Positions 31,870 to 39,833 of a stretch of DNA of 64,000 nt are shown piece by piece. Each line of letters opens with the position of its first letter. Position 1 is the stretch's first letter. The translations under genes were made by a program, and so were the position numbers. Origin of the DNA: a virus; IMG/VR virus record IMGVR_UViG_3300036770_008686, positions 62,001-126,000 of that record; one strand, written 5' to 3'. A model generated the notes under the pieces. The model ran no database searches. It was not told the DNA's origin and worked only from the letters and a program-made list of their open reading frames with translations.

Positions 31870-32332
31870 CTCCTATAACAATGTAAACTACTTACATGGA
31901 TTAGATGATTTATGTAAAAAATATATTAAAAAAACAGATACAATATTAGAATTGGGAACAAACGATGGCATTAGTTCTGCTCTTTTTTCTTTTTATGCTA
32001 AACAAGTTTATACAATAGATTTAAAAGAACCAAGCGAAAGACTAAAAAAAGTTTTAAATGAACATAAAAATATAAAATTTATAAATGGATCTTTTTACGA
32101 AGAAATAAATAAATTAAAAATGAATTTTGAATTTATTTATATAGATGGAAATCATGACTACGACTCTGTCTTATCTGATATTAAATTTTGTATCCCGTTT
32201 TTAAAAAACAATATAATAGGTGGCCATGATTTTTTCGACAACAATTGCGACGTAGCAAAAGCCGTAAAATCATTTTTTTTTAACAAAAAAGTAAATTTAT
32301 TTAAAGATAGTTCTTGGGTGATAGAAATTTAA
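31826..32332 (+). CDS. Class I SAM-dependent methyltransferase
   Basis: 168 aa. Motif I ILELGTNDGISSALF, acidic motif II VYTIDLKEP, motif IV FEFIYIDGNHDYDSVLSDI, a Methyltransf_24-like pattern. The ATG at 31826 is the second copy of a duplicated start region. In a glycan cluster it probably O-methylates a sugar. Confidence 0.88.
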   Translation: MNKIELNTERMLGYGSYNNVNYLHGLDDLCKKYIKKTDTILELGTNDGISSALFSFYAKQVYTIDLKEPSERLKKVLNEHKNIKFINGSFYEEINKLKMNFEFIYIDGNHDYDSVLSDIKFCIPFLKNNIIGGHDFFDNNCDVAKAVKSFFFNKKVNLFKDSSWVIEI

Positions 32333-32347
32333 AAATTGAGGATAAAA

Positions 32348-32956
32348 ATGAAAACAGAGCTATGCAACTTAATGGACAAATTCGGCAGCGACAAAGCTTC
32401 ATACCATAATTATACATTATTTTATTATGATTTATTGAAAGAAAAAAAATATCAAGAAGTAAAAATATTTGAAGTAGGGTTGGGGACAAACAACACTAGC
32501 ATACCATCTAACATGGGGGCAAATGGAAGACCCGGGGCCTCGTTGAGAGCGTGGAAAGAATTTTTTCCAAATGCAAAAATTTACGGAGCAGACATAGACA
32601 AAAATATATTGTTTCACGAAGAAAGAATTAAAACTTTTTTTTGCGACCAAACAGATGAAGTAAGTATAAAAAAAATGTGGGAAAACGATGAATTAAAAAA
32701 TGAAAGTTTTGATCTAATAATAGATGATGGTTTGCATGAAATTAATGCAAACATAAATTTTTTAAAAAATTCATTTAAAAAATTAAAAAATGACTCCGCT
32801 TTTATAATAGAAGATATAATAGCAGATAAAATAGATAGATATAAAGAAAAAATTCAAAATTTATCAAAAACAATGAACTTTGAGTTTGAAATTAAAAACT
32901 TTGATCATACAAACAAATATGATAATTGTATTTGTTTTATTAAAAAATTAAAATAA
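32348..32956 (+). CDS. Class I SAM-dependent methyltransferase
   Basis: 202 aa from MKTELCNLMDKFGSDKASY; SD GAGGA. IFEVGLGTNN (SAM loop), IYGADIDKNIL, FDLIIDDGLHEINANI. The MDKFGSDK...H.Y..LY N-terminus matches CmcI-like or glycan methyltransferases. Likely acts with its neighbours on the same glycan. Confidence 0.88.
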   Translation: MKTELCNLMDKFGSDKASYHNYTLFYYDLLKEKKYQEVKIFEVGLGTNNTSIPSNMGANGRPGASLRAWKEFFPNAKIYGADIDKNILFHEERIKTFFCDQTDEVSIKKMWENDELKNESFDLIIDDGLHEINANINFLKNSFKKLKNDSAFIIEDIIADKIDRYKEKIQNLSKTMNFEFEIKNFDHTNKYDNCICFIKKLK

Positions 32957-32957
32957 A

Positions 32958-33581
32958 ATGATAATACAAAAAATTGATAAAAATAAAAAAATAAGCCCAA
33001 GATATAAAACAATATTAGAAATATTAAAAAACATTCCAGACAAATCAAGTGGAATAGAGGTAGGAGTTTTACATGCAGATCTATCTATTTTTTTACTTGA
33101 AAATTGCTTAAAAATTAAAAAGCTATATTTAATAGATCCTTGGAAAAAATACAACAAAGAAGAATACGTTGACTCTGTTAATGAGAAATCGCAAAAAGAA
33201 TATGACGAAATATATTTGAGTGTAAAGCAAAGAATAAAAAGCCATGAAGAAAGAGTTGAATTGTTAAGAGGCGAGTCAAAGGAATTTGAAAATAAATTTT
33301 CAGAAAATAGTTTAGATTTTATATACTTGGATGCGAATCACATGTACGAAAACGTTTTTAATGATATTTCAACATGGTATCCAAAAATTAAAAAAGGTGG
33401 AATTTTATTTGGAAATGACTTTATGGAAGATGGCTACAAAATTTGGCAAAAAGATGTGTATGGAAAGCCAATTTGTTATGGAGAGTATGGAGTAAGAAGT
33501 GCAGTAAGAGTTTATTGCAAACAAAACCAAATCAATTACAGAAGCCCAGGCGAAAATCAATGGTATATCATAAAAAGATGA
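32958..33581 (+). CDS. Class I SAM-dependent methyltransferase
   Basis: 207 aa. GIEVGVLHADLSIFLLENC (SAM loop), LYLIDPWKKY, LDFIYLDANHMYENVFNDI, FGNDFMEDGY. Methyltransf_24-like. One base after the preceding stop. Its stop touches the minus-strand gene at 33582 with no space for a terminator. Confidence 0.88.
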   Translation: MIIQKIDKNKKISPRYKTILEILKNIPDKSSGIEVGVLHADLSIFLLENCLKIKKLYLIDPWKKYNKEEYVDSVNEKSQKEYDEIYLSVKQRIKSHEERVELLRGESKEFENKFSENSLDFIYLDANHMYENVFNDISTWYPKIKKGGILFGNDFMEDGYKIWQKDVYGKPICYGEYGVRSAVRVYCKQNQINYRSPGENQWYIIKR

Positions 33582-33842
33582 TTATAAATCTTTTCTCCAG
33601 TCAGTTTTACTGCCTTTCTTTCCTTTGCTTCTTTTCAATTTTTCCTTAGCATGAACCATTTTGCTGGCCCTAGGTCCAGTGTAATGTCCTATTGAGGCTG
33701 GTTTGGAGTATATTGGCATTTCTCCCTTTCCATCAATATAAAGTCTCCATTTTTTACAAAAATCTTTATCCTCGGGATGAGGACATTTTGTTTCATCTTT
33801 TTGAGATTCAACCAATTTTATATAGTCCACAAATCTTATCAT
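33582..33842 (-). CDS. Probable internal head protein, capsid-targeting N-terminus
   Basis: 86 aa. MIRFVDYIKLVES parallels MKTFKEYCLNES in the next gene: F at 4, Y at 7, then L-x-E followed by Ser, which fits the T4 head-protease site (L/I-x-E). After that, a Cys/His pair region (CPHPEDKDFC) and a strongly basic C-terminus (KEKLKRSKGKKGSK). Inferred to be packaged in the head and cleaved. Confidence 0.75.
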   Translation of the reverse strand: MIRFVDYIKLVESQKDETKCPHPEDKDFCKKWRLYIDGKGEMPIYSKPASIGHYTGPRASKMVHAKEKLKRSKGKKGSKTDWRKDL

Positions 33843-33845
33843 AAT

Positions 33846-34079
33846 TTAATCATCCAAACTTTTAAAAGAATTCAAACTTTTATTGGGATTAACAAGTAAT
33901 TGCTCGAAAAGAACTTTTGCTTTTGCTGAATTGAGTTTTTTCCAAGCTTTTTTTCTTGTACTAAGAGTGTAGTCTTTGAATACATCTCTTATGCCTTCAA
34001 CCAAGTCCATAAAACAGTTAATTTTATTAGTGTTGTCTTTTTTGGATTCGTTTAAACAATACTCTTTAAAAGTTTTCAT
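33846..34079 (-). CDS. Probable internal head protein, capsid-targeting N-terminus
   Basis: 77 aa. Starts MKTFKEYCLNES, close to the T4 capsid-targeting peptide MKTYQEFIAE, and has an L-N-E site before Ser. The rest is helical and basic (KKAWKKLNSAKAKVLFEQLL). The 26 bases around its ATG are duplicated upstream (34097-34122). Confidence 0.75.
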   Translation of the reverse strand: MKTFKEYCLNESKKDNTNKINCFMDLVEGIRDVFKDYTLSTRKKAWKKLNSAKAKVLFEQLLVNPNKSLNSFKSLDD

Positions 34080-34122
34080 AAAATATATATGGTTTATCTT
34101 TAAAAGTTTTCATAAAATATAT
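34063..34122. repeat. Duplicated gene-start segment
   Basis: Two identical 26-bp copies (34063-34088 and 34097-34122) spaced 34 bases apart. Each includes a TATATTTT box, an ATG and the codons for MKTFK. The upstream copy opens a 15-codon frame only. Same kind of event as at 31773-31869. Confidence 0.9.
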
Positions 34123-34159
34123 TTGAACTACCCACCCGTTACCGCCATTCATCCCAGCC

Positions 34160-34285
34160 CTAAAGGGGACTAGATTTTATGTCGGGAATCTCTATGGTTT
34201 TGTTGCATCTCTTGTGTGCTTGAGCGATAAGAGTGCCATCAAGATTATCTCTTCCCGTTATTTGTTGAATCATGTTATTGCTCAT
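34160..34285 (-). CDS. Small hypothetical protein after the LamG gene (41 aa)
   Basis: 41 aa: MSNNMIQQITGRDNLDGTLI and AQAHKRCNKTIEIPDIKSSPL. Its ATG overlaps the LamG stop codon as ATGA, so translation is probably coupled. Hydrophilic, no family. The downstream gap (34123-34159) is G-rich and resembles the variant CGGTACGT sites only loosely. Confidence 0.6.
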   Translation of the reverse strand: MSNNMIQQITGRDNLDGTLIAQAHKRCNKTIEIPDIKSSPL

Positions 34286-35319
34286 AGTCCGTATCTTCCT
34301 TTTGTTGCTAAATAATTTTGTAAAATTTGCTCATTGCTCAATACAATATTGTACATCAAGACTTGTCCAATATCGCCCTTATATTGATAATAACCATATC
34401 CAATGCCAAAACTTAAAGGTAGACTTTGAATACTTTTAATGTTATCATTTAATGTGGTGGTTGCACTTAAGGTTCCATTACAATATGTTTTCACTATATT
34501 ATTATCCACAGTAACTGTTAGATAGAGCCACTTATCATTTATGGCCCCGGAAGCAAATTGTGGCAAATATCTAGCATCAGTATTACTGAATACATCCAAA
34601 AAAAGATTCGTTGCATTTGTTTTTATAGATAATGTACCTTGAGACAATCCAAAAACACCTTGAAGTGCTTGGTTGTATATAGACGATCTATTAATATAAC
34701 AACAAATTGAAAATGAAGTATCCGAAACATTCATTTGAGACATTGTTTTTATTGTTGTCATGGAATCGCCGCCATCAAAAATAAACATTCCTTTATTATT
34801 AGTACTAAATTTAGGACATTGAGTAGTACTTGCAAACACACAATTATTAGAGTTTCCTGTTAAATCGTTAATGGTTGTTGGTAATTCTTTAACACTAAGA
34901 TAATCTAAATCGAAATCTACCCCGGCAGTATTATCTCCATAAATATTCATATCCCCATCAGAAAGATTATTTGTAAATGTTGACGTGTAAAAATTTGGGA
35001 CTAATGCCAAATTTGGCGAGCCAGACATAAAATTTGAACCACGCCTAATTTGAACACCGGTATTAGATTCTCTTAAATTTAACACATTCCAGCTAACTTG
35101 ATATGTTTTACCAAACACAACAGATCCTAAATTATTTGTAATTGATATGTTAGTAGTAGAATTCCTTGTTACTGTTTCGTAATTACCATCATCTGCTACC
35201 AATAAATTACTATTGGTAACAAGCTCTGGTCCCAACCCAGCATAGCTCAAAGGATTCCCGGCATCTAAGCATGTTACCAATCCACCTGTTATTATTTTAG
35301 GGAAGTGATGAAGCGACAT
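34282..35319 (-). CDS. LamG/concanavalin-A-like virion protein
   Basis: 345 aa. N-terminal anchor HFPKIITGGLVTCLDAGNPLSY, a carbohydrate-binding-module-like middle (residues 30-130), DLTGNSNNCVF, then the jelly-roll core (FDGGDSM...FSICCYINRS...WLYLTVTVDNNIVKTYCNGT) and the terminal GDIGQVLMYNIVLSNEQILQNYLATKGRYGL. This is the layout of phage LamG-type surface or fibre proteins that bind glycans. Third of three related genes. Confidence 0.88.
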   Translation of the reverse strand: MSLHHFPKIITGGLVTCLDAGNPLSYAGLGPELVTNSNLLVADDGNYETVTRNSTTNISITNNLGSVVFGKTYQVSWNVLNLRESNTGVQIRRGSNFMSGSPNLALVPNFYTSTFTNNLSDGDMNIYGDNTAGVDFDLDYLSVKELPTTINDLTGNSNNCVFASTTQCPKFSTNNKGMFIFDGGDSMTTIKTMSQMNVSDTSFSICCYINRSSIYNQALQGVFGLSQGTLSIKTNATNLFLDVFSNTDARYLPQFASGAINDKWLYLTVTVDNNIVKTYCNGTLSATTTLNDNIKSIQSLPLSFGIGYGYYQYKGDIGQVLMYNIVLSNEQILQNYLATKGRYGL

Positions 35320-35576
35320 TATAGTCCGTACCTTTCTTTTAGAGCATTGTAATTATCCAATATTTGTTTTAGACTCAAAGTTGCTTGAAAATCATTAACA
35401 CCATCAAAACCCAAATTATCTCCAGAATACCCAACACCATTTACAAGAGTTCCATTATTCCCATTGCCACTCAAATCCTTCCATATATTTTCACCCGGCG
35501 TATAGCTCACAGGATTGGCGGCGGCCAAACAAAGAACCAAGCCATCGGTAATAATTCTTGGGAAATGAACTAACAT
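35319..35576 (-). CDS. Internally deleted LamG protein
   Basis: 85 aa. Keeps the anchor HFPRIITDGLVLCLAAANPVSY, DLSGNGNNGTLVNG and the terminal LSLKQILDNYNALKERYGL but lacks the jelly-roll between FDGVNDFQ and ATLSLKQ. It therefore looks like an in-frame deletion derivative of a full LamG gene. It retains SD AAGGAG and TAATG coupling to the next gene, so it is still expressed. Confidence 0.82.
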   Translation of the reverse strand: MLVHFPRIITDGLVLCLAAANPVSYTPGENIWKDLSGNGNNGTLVNGVGYSGDNLGFDGVNDFQATLSLKQILDNYNALKERYGL

Positions 35577-35593
35577 AAAACTCCTTGTGTTTA

Positions 35594-36787
35594 CTAAATA
35601 TATCTTCCTTTGAGATTGTTATAATTTTGTTTAATTTCTTGAGCAGTCAAAGCTTTGTTGTAAATACAATAATTAGACATAGATCCATTCAAAAAATTGT
35701 CATAAGTAGATCCATCAATTTGAGAAGCACCTATTGTGGCTATGGAGGAAGAGATATCAACTATAGAAGAGTTAAAAGAAGTTGTAGAATAAAATTCTCC
35801 GTTTACAAACAAGGTTTTATTGGTATTGCTTACCAACAAAGTTATATTGACCCATGTATCAAGAGGAATATTATAGCCAGTAGACCACTGGTTTAATCCT
35901 GTGTCAAATCTTATCTGGTTTTGCTGAGTGCCTAAACCAAAAATACTAATTCCCCTTCCAATAACTGTCCTGGAACAATAAAAGCACTGGTTCTTAGTAG
36001 AGCTAATTTTGGCCCAAAAACTTATTGTAAAAGGTTTGTTTTGCAATAAGCTACTAGTAGACAGGTAATCATTGCTTCCATCAAAAACCATAACACCTTT
36101 ATTACTGCTGGTATAAAAGTTGCTCAAAGGACTGGCCGATCTTATGATCTGCGAGTGGTTACTATTGTTGCTTAAATCAAACAGTCCACCTTCAGTCGCT
36201 ACAGTGTTTCCTCTTGTGCCATCAACAAAAAAAGTAGAATAAGGCTTTTGTTCTACCTGCACTTCTCTAATCCAAACAAAATCGGTACTTGAATTAAATG
36301 TAGTATTGTTTATTGGGTTTGTCCACAAATACCCTGTCTGAACAGTGGTTGTTGTATATGCAAAGCCCTCTCTAACCAATGTTATGCTACCGTCGTCGGG
36401 ATTAGAGATAATTGTTGAAACGCCCTGAGAAGAGAGTGTTCCATTTACATAAGCTATGGCATTATTGGTTCCAAAATAATTAAACTTATTTAATACATTA
36501 GTTTTAATTATGCACCTACTAGAATAGAGTATATTAGCTGTAAATGAGACAGCTGTTATTCTCATAATAAAAGGATAGGTGCCGCCTGTGAATGTTCCAG
36601 ACATAGAGTACTTTTTCCAAGGTCCATCAAGACCTAAAAAAGTCAAAGTAATATTGCTAAGCCCTAAAAGACCACCTCCAGCAGCTAAATTTACCGTAGG
36701 TTCTCCTTTAAAACAATTATTATTGGCAGAATCAAAGCAAAATATTAAACCGTCCGAAACAACATCTGGACTAACAAAAATACCCAT
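35594..36787 (-). CDS. LamG/concanavalin-A-like virion protein
   Basis: 397 aa. Anchor SPDVVSDGLIFCFDSANNNCF, a beta-rich middle domain (residues 40-200), then LamG core: GVMVFDGSNDYLSTSS, KPFTISFWAKISS, DTWVNITLLVSNTNKTLFVNGE, and tail LNGSMSNYCIYNKALTAQEIKQNYNNLKGRYI. Probably a fibre or head-decoration protein. Member of the tandem LamG family at 34282-36787. Confidence 0.88.
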   Translation of the reverse strand: MGIFVSPDVVSDGLIFCFDSANNNCFKGEPTVNLAAGGGLLGLSNITLTFLGLDGPWKKYSMSGTFTGGTYPFIMRITAVSFTANILYSSRCIIKTNVLNKFNYFGTNNAIAYVNGTLSSQGVSTIISNPDDGSITLVREGFAYTTTTVQTGYLWTNPINNTTFNSSTDFVWIREVQVEQKPYSTFFVDGTRGNTVATEGGLFDLSNNSNHSQIIRSASPLSNFYTSSNKGVMVFDGSNDYLSTSSLLQNKPFTISFWAKISSTKNQCFYCSRTVIGRGISIFGLGTQQNQIRFDTGLNQWSTGYNIPLDTWVNITLLVSNTNKTLFVNGEFYSTTSFNSSIVDISSSIATIGASQIDGSTYDNFLNGSMSNYCIYNKALTAQEIKQNYNNLKGRYI

Positions 36788-36832
36788 AAGAAAATCTCCA
36801 AGATATATATAATTTTCAAGGGCATTTAAATG

Positions 36833-37327
36833 CTAAAGATTACTTGCCACTAAAAAAGCATTATCTATCTGCTCGCTAGTCAAACCAAGAACTTCTCCCA
36901 AAGTGTTTAGCAAGGGATGGTTTCTTTCTATATATGGAGCATACTCCCATTCAACAAGAGTTTTTTCCCTTAGTTTTTCGTCAACTATTCCGTTAATTGC
37001 GACTTCCACACTTGATAGGCTAATGTTGTTGTCTATGAGCCACAACCTTATTTGTCTGGCGCTTATAGTTTCAGGGACGGTAGGGGTTACAGGCTGCCAA
37101 GTTCTAACAATATCAACATAAGGACCATCTATGGTGACCACACGTGCGGAATAATTCTCTACAGAATTTTCTGGTTTAGTTGGTTCATCACTTCTAACTG
37201 TGTAGTATCCCGCATCTGCTAAAACATTTATATCCCTGACAATCCCTGTAATTATAGTTCCATTACTAAGCTTAATTAAGCTAGGGGCATTGTTAACAAA
37301 AGTTTTATCTTTTAAGTAATAAAGCAT
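36833..37327 (-). CDS. Tail-fibre-associated protein
   Basis: 164 aa. The first 90 residues (LADAGYYTVRSDEPTKPENSVENYSARVVTIDGPYVDIVRTW) match the gene upstream (37336-37593). The last 70 (ISARQIRLWLIDNNISLSSVEVAINGI...REKTLVEWEYAPYIERNHPLL..LG..LGLTSEQIDNAF) are a motif I know from many phage tail-associated proteins. SD AAGGGA. Confidence 0.82.
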   Translation of the reverse strand: MLYYLKDKTFVNNAPSLIKLSNGTIITGIVRDINVLADAGYYTVRSDEPTKPENSVENYSARVVTIDGPYVDIVRTWQPVTPTVPETISARQIRLWLIDNNISLSSVEVAINGIVDEKLREKTLVEWEYAPYIERNHPLLNTLGEVLGLTSEQIDNAFLVASNL

Positions 37328-37335
37328 ATTTTCCC

Positions 37336-37593
37336 TTATTGGTTATTTTTAGTTATCCACCTTCTTGAAACATCAGCGTATGGTTTGTCCAAGGTTACTT
37401 TTCTATTTGTTACATCTTCAACAGAGTTGACACTTGGTGGTTGGTTGTTGTCACTTCTAACTGTGTAGTATCCGTAGTCGGCCAAAGTGTTGATGTCTGA
37501 ATTATTAAAATTAATAAATATAGAATTATCTGGTTTCAATAAGGTTTTTGGGACTCTTGGAACCAATATTTCATCATTAACATTGTAATACAT
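37336..37593 (-). CDS. Short paralogue of the tail-associated protein
   Basis: 85 aa, NTLADYGYYTVRSDNNQPPSVNSVEDVTNRKVTLDKPYADVSRRW, homologous to the first half of 36833-37327 but without its C-terminal domain. Tandem duplication is likely. Probably a virion component. Confidence 0.82.
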   Translation of the reverse strand: MYYNVNDEILVPRVPKTLLKPDNSIFINFNNSDINTLADYGYYTVRSDNNQPPSVNSVEDVTNRKVTLDKPYADVSRRWITKNNQ

Positions 37594-37605
37594 AATATTT
37601 TCTTT

Positions 37606-38265
37606 CTAATTAGTTTTCTGACCTATGTAGTGTCCTTGGATAACAGGTAAGATTACTATGGTAGGCATGACTCCAGGCTCAGATTGATAAGATAAAAATT
37701 GCGTACCAAAACTTCTTAATAAAACAAGGTGTTTTGTACCTTGGGTAAAAGTAGGAGGAGGTTGACTATACCATTCGTCAACAATATCCCATATTACTGT
37801 ACAGTTAGTAGCTATTTCTAGTTCTAGCAAAACATCAACGCTAACGCCACTATAAAAAAAGCTAAATTGTGCCACAGGAGCATTCTCTGTGGGCCAGCCC
37901 CCGCCTAGAACAAAGTTTACATTACCTTCTTCTAACTGTCCGTCATTATTAAAAGAAAAAGCTCCTATTCTGAGCTTTTGAATTTGTTTGTGTATACTAT
38001 AACTAATACTAATGTTACCACCTAAATAACCAGGACTGAGGGGGGGCATTGGTTTATATATGACAGTAGGGGCAGACAAACCGTTATATATATCCAAGCT
38101 TCCGACTAGTATATTTTGTCCAGGATCTTCTTGAATTATTCCAAATGCTTGACCATTTCCATCAAATATGTTTCCTATGCCGATTGAAGAATTAGTAAAA
38201 ACGGCAGAGGAAGCTGTTAAATTTCCTGTTGTGCTTAAGTCGTTAGAGCTATAATTAGCTGGCAT
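37606..38265 (-). CDS. Fibre/virion protein (219 aa)
   Basis: 219 aa, rich in Gly, Ser, Pro and beta-strand residues. The N-terminal LSTTGNLTASSAVFTNSSIGIGNIF is a pattern seen in tail-fibre N-termini. SD AAAAGGA before ATG 38265. It follows directly on the spliced gene at 38292-39151. Confidence 0.75.
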   Translation of the reverse strand: MPANYSSNDLSTTGNLTASSAVFTNSSIGIGNIFDGNGQAFGIIQEDPGQNILVGSLDIYNGLSAPTVIYKPMPPLSPGYLGGNISISYSIHKQIQKLRIGAFSFNNDGQLEEGNVNFVLGGGWPTENAPVAQFSFFYSGVSVDVLLELEIATNCTVIWDIVDEWYSQPPPTFTQGTKHLVLLRSFGTQFLSYQSEPGVMPTIVILPVIQGHYIGQKTN

Positions 38266-38291
38266 TTGTGTCCTTTTGTATTATTTAGTGT

Positions 38292-38339
38292 TTAAATTAT
38301 ATTTTTTGATGACCTTGACCCATGCTTGTTGACAGCAAT
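38292..38339 (-). CDS. Predicted second exon of the 39151 gene
   Basis: If the group I intron splices after 38564 and after 38340, the frame of exon 1 continues through ATT GCT GTC and adds 15 codons (IAVNKHGSRSSKNII) before TAA. The phase match supports the predicted splice sites, but they are not proved. Confidence 0.5.
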   Translation of the reverse strand: MAVNKHGSRSSKNII

Positions 38340-38563
38340 CATTTTATCCTAAAGTTTCCTATGGGAACGGACTATATCTTCCACGATTTGTGGTAGGGGC
38401 GCTCTTGCCTGTTATTAAGACAAACCATTTTGTCTCAGGTAGTCTCTACACCTTCACTAGAATGGTCTAGTGCTTGGCTCGGTATTGCCATCACCATTAC
38501 GTGTTAAGGTTTCACCGAATTCACCCCTAATGGGCCTTTTATTTAATTGAAAATCACATATTA
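38340..38563 (-). ncRNA. Group I self-splicing intron (subgroup IA-like, no ORF)
   Basis: All four core elements are readable on the minus strand: P AATTCGGTGAAA (38521-38510), Q AATACCGAGCCAAG (38486-38473), R GTAGAGACTACC (38449-38438), S AAGATATAGTCC (38380-38369). P3 pairs AGGGGTG (38528-38522) with CGCCCCT (38401-38395). P7.1 (CCTG/CAGG) and P7.2 (AGACAAA/TTTGTCT) lie between P7 and P3, which is typical of phage IA introns. P8 is CCAC/GTGG. The 5' boundary (GGT/TAA) resembles the T4 td boundary. The P1 guide pairing is not clean, so boundaries are tentative. Confidence 0.88.
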
Positions 38564-39151
38564 ACCTCCCATTGAAGTTTTTACGCTACTACACTCTTTA
38601 CAAACAACTATTAAACTATTTTTAATTATTCCATACCTATATATTTCACACCAACTTTTTTTTCCCAGACATAGCCTGCCTTCGCAATCACCAGGATCTC
38701 CGCAACCATTATCCTCTACTGCTCCGCTATACCTTGGACGAGACAAAGAAACTTCAACGAAAAAATAATCGTTACTCGGAGAGTCAAACAAACTATTTAA
38801 TAAGCTCTGACTAATATATTCAGGTGCAGCTTCTTGAGTTTCTATGGCGTGTATCATGCTACGAGCATTTAAGTCATCTAAATCCACAACACTAGATATT
38901 GTTCCGTTTGGAATTTTTTTTCTTACTCCTTTATAAGTCTTAAAAAATACAAAATTTTTATTTAAATATTGATAGACATGTCTTCTTAAAGCTAACCGTC
39001 TATACCTCGTGCTTGACAAAATAGAACATCCATACTCTATAGCGGTAATTGGCGGGCGGGAATCGGCATTATCTGATACAATGCTACCTATTTTTGCAAA
39101 ATCCGGTGTGGATATGTCGAAATATGGTGGTTGGCCGTATTTTATGCCCAT
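38561..39151 (-). CDS. Virion-region protein, exon 1 of intron-split gene
   Basis: 196 codons before the intron-borne TAA. Starts MGIKYGQPPYFDISTPDFAKIG; contains YRRLALRRHVYQYLNKNFVFF and a Cys-rich end (CGDPGDCEGRLCLGKKSWCEIY, VVCKECSS). The ORF stops exactly at the first codon of the predicted intron, so the real product is probably extended by 15 residues. Weak ribosome site. Function unknown; placed among structural genes. Confidence 0.75.
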   Translation of the reverse strand: MGIKYGQPPYFDISTPDFAKIGSIVSDNADSRPPITAIEYGCSILSSTRYRRLALRRHVYQYLNKNFVFFKTYKGVRKKIPNGTISSVVDLDDLNARSMIHAIETQEAAPEYISQSLLNSLFDSPSNDYFFVEVSLSRPRYSGAVEDNGCGDPGDCEGRLCLGKKSWCEIYRYGIIKNSLIVVCKECSSVKTSMGG

Positions 39152-39160
39152 TAATAAATA

Positions 39161-39202
39161 AACCCTTTTTTACACTACAATTATATAGTGTAAAAAAGGG
39201 TT
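39161..39202 (-). terminator. Terminator between 39231 and 39151
   Basis: Perfect 17-bp arms (39161-39177 with 39186-39202) and an 8-base loop, followed on the minus strand by TTTATTTATT. It separates the GroES-region genes from the virion genes. Confidence 0.8.
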
Positions 39203-39230
39203 TTCTAAAGCAAAAGATATAAATTAAATA

Positions 39231-39494
39231 CTAACCTTCAATAAAAGGAAGAGATTCATAAAGATCCAAATCACAATCAATTTGAACTACCGTGTGGGGG
39301 CTTATAGATACAACACACCTCATGTGCGGATCCACCTTAACCCCAGCAGCATGTTCGTGAATCATATTAAAAATAATAGGAAAGTTCAAATCATCAAGAT
39401 CAGAAATTTTATCTATTAATTGACGGTTATATCCTCTTTTCTTAGCTATTTTATTTGCTAAAATCAGATCGGACTTGTTGAAGTACTTAATCAT
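39231..39494 (-). CDS. Conserved hypothetical protein (87 aa)
   Basis: 87 aa. HEHAAGVKVDPHMRCVVSI is a motif I associate with small marine-phage proteins. Alpha/beta, no catalytic residue apparent. Lies between GroES and a terminator. Confidence 0.75.
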   Translation of the reverse strand: MIKYFNKSDLILANKIAKKRGYNRQLIDKISDLDDLNFPIIFNMIHEHAAGVKVDPHMRCVVSISPHTVVQIDCDLDLYESLPFIEG

Positions 39495-39508
39495 TCAATC
39501 TCCATAAA

Positions 39509-39796
39509 TTACAAAAGAACGGCTTTTATACAATGAGGCTCCATTAATATCTTTTCACGCTCACTATTATCATAATTTGGAACAGGAACTCCGCTACCAG
39601 ACAAAAGAACTCTATCGCCAACTTTAAAGCCATGCTCTTCTTTTACACATGGCCCTATAGCAAGAACAATAGCATGAAACTCTTTTTTATTCTTAACTTG
39701 TTCATTAACAATAATTTTAGTATTATACATTTCTTGATCTGTTAAAAGTTCTAACAGGATTTGGTGTCCACATGGATTGCATGCATTTATTTTCAT
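39509..39796 (-). CDS. groES: GroES-type co-chaperonin
   Basis: 95 aa, GroES length. HQILLELLTDQE near the start, IVLAIGPCVKEEHGFKVGDRVLLSGSG (barrel strands and the G-D-x-V-L signature), then KILMEPHCIKAVLL. The roof and mobile loop region is short (MYNTKIIVNEQVKNKKEF). Phage co-chaperonins such as T4 gp31 replace or modify host GroES to fold the capsid protein. Confidence 0.88.
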   Translation of the reverse strand: MKINACNPCGHQILLELLTDQEMYNTKIIVNEQVKNKKEFHAIVLAIGPCVKEEHGFKVGDRVLLSGSGVPVPNYDNSEREKILMEPHCIKAVLL

Positions 39797-39833
39797 TTTT
39801 ACTCCTTATTTTCAATTAATATAGCGTAAAATT

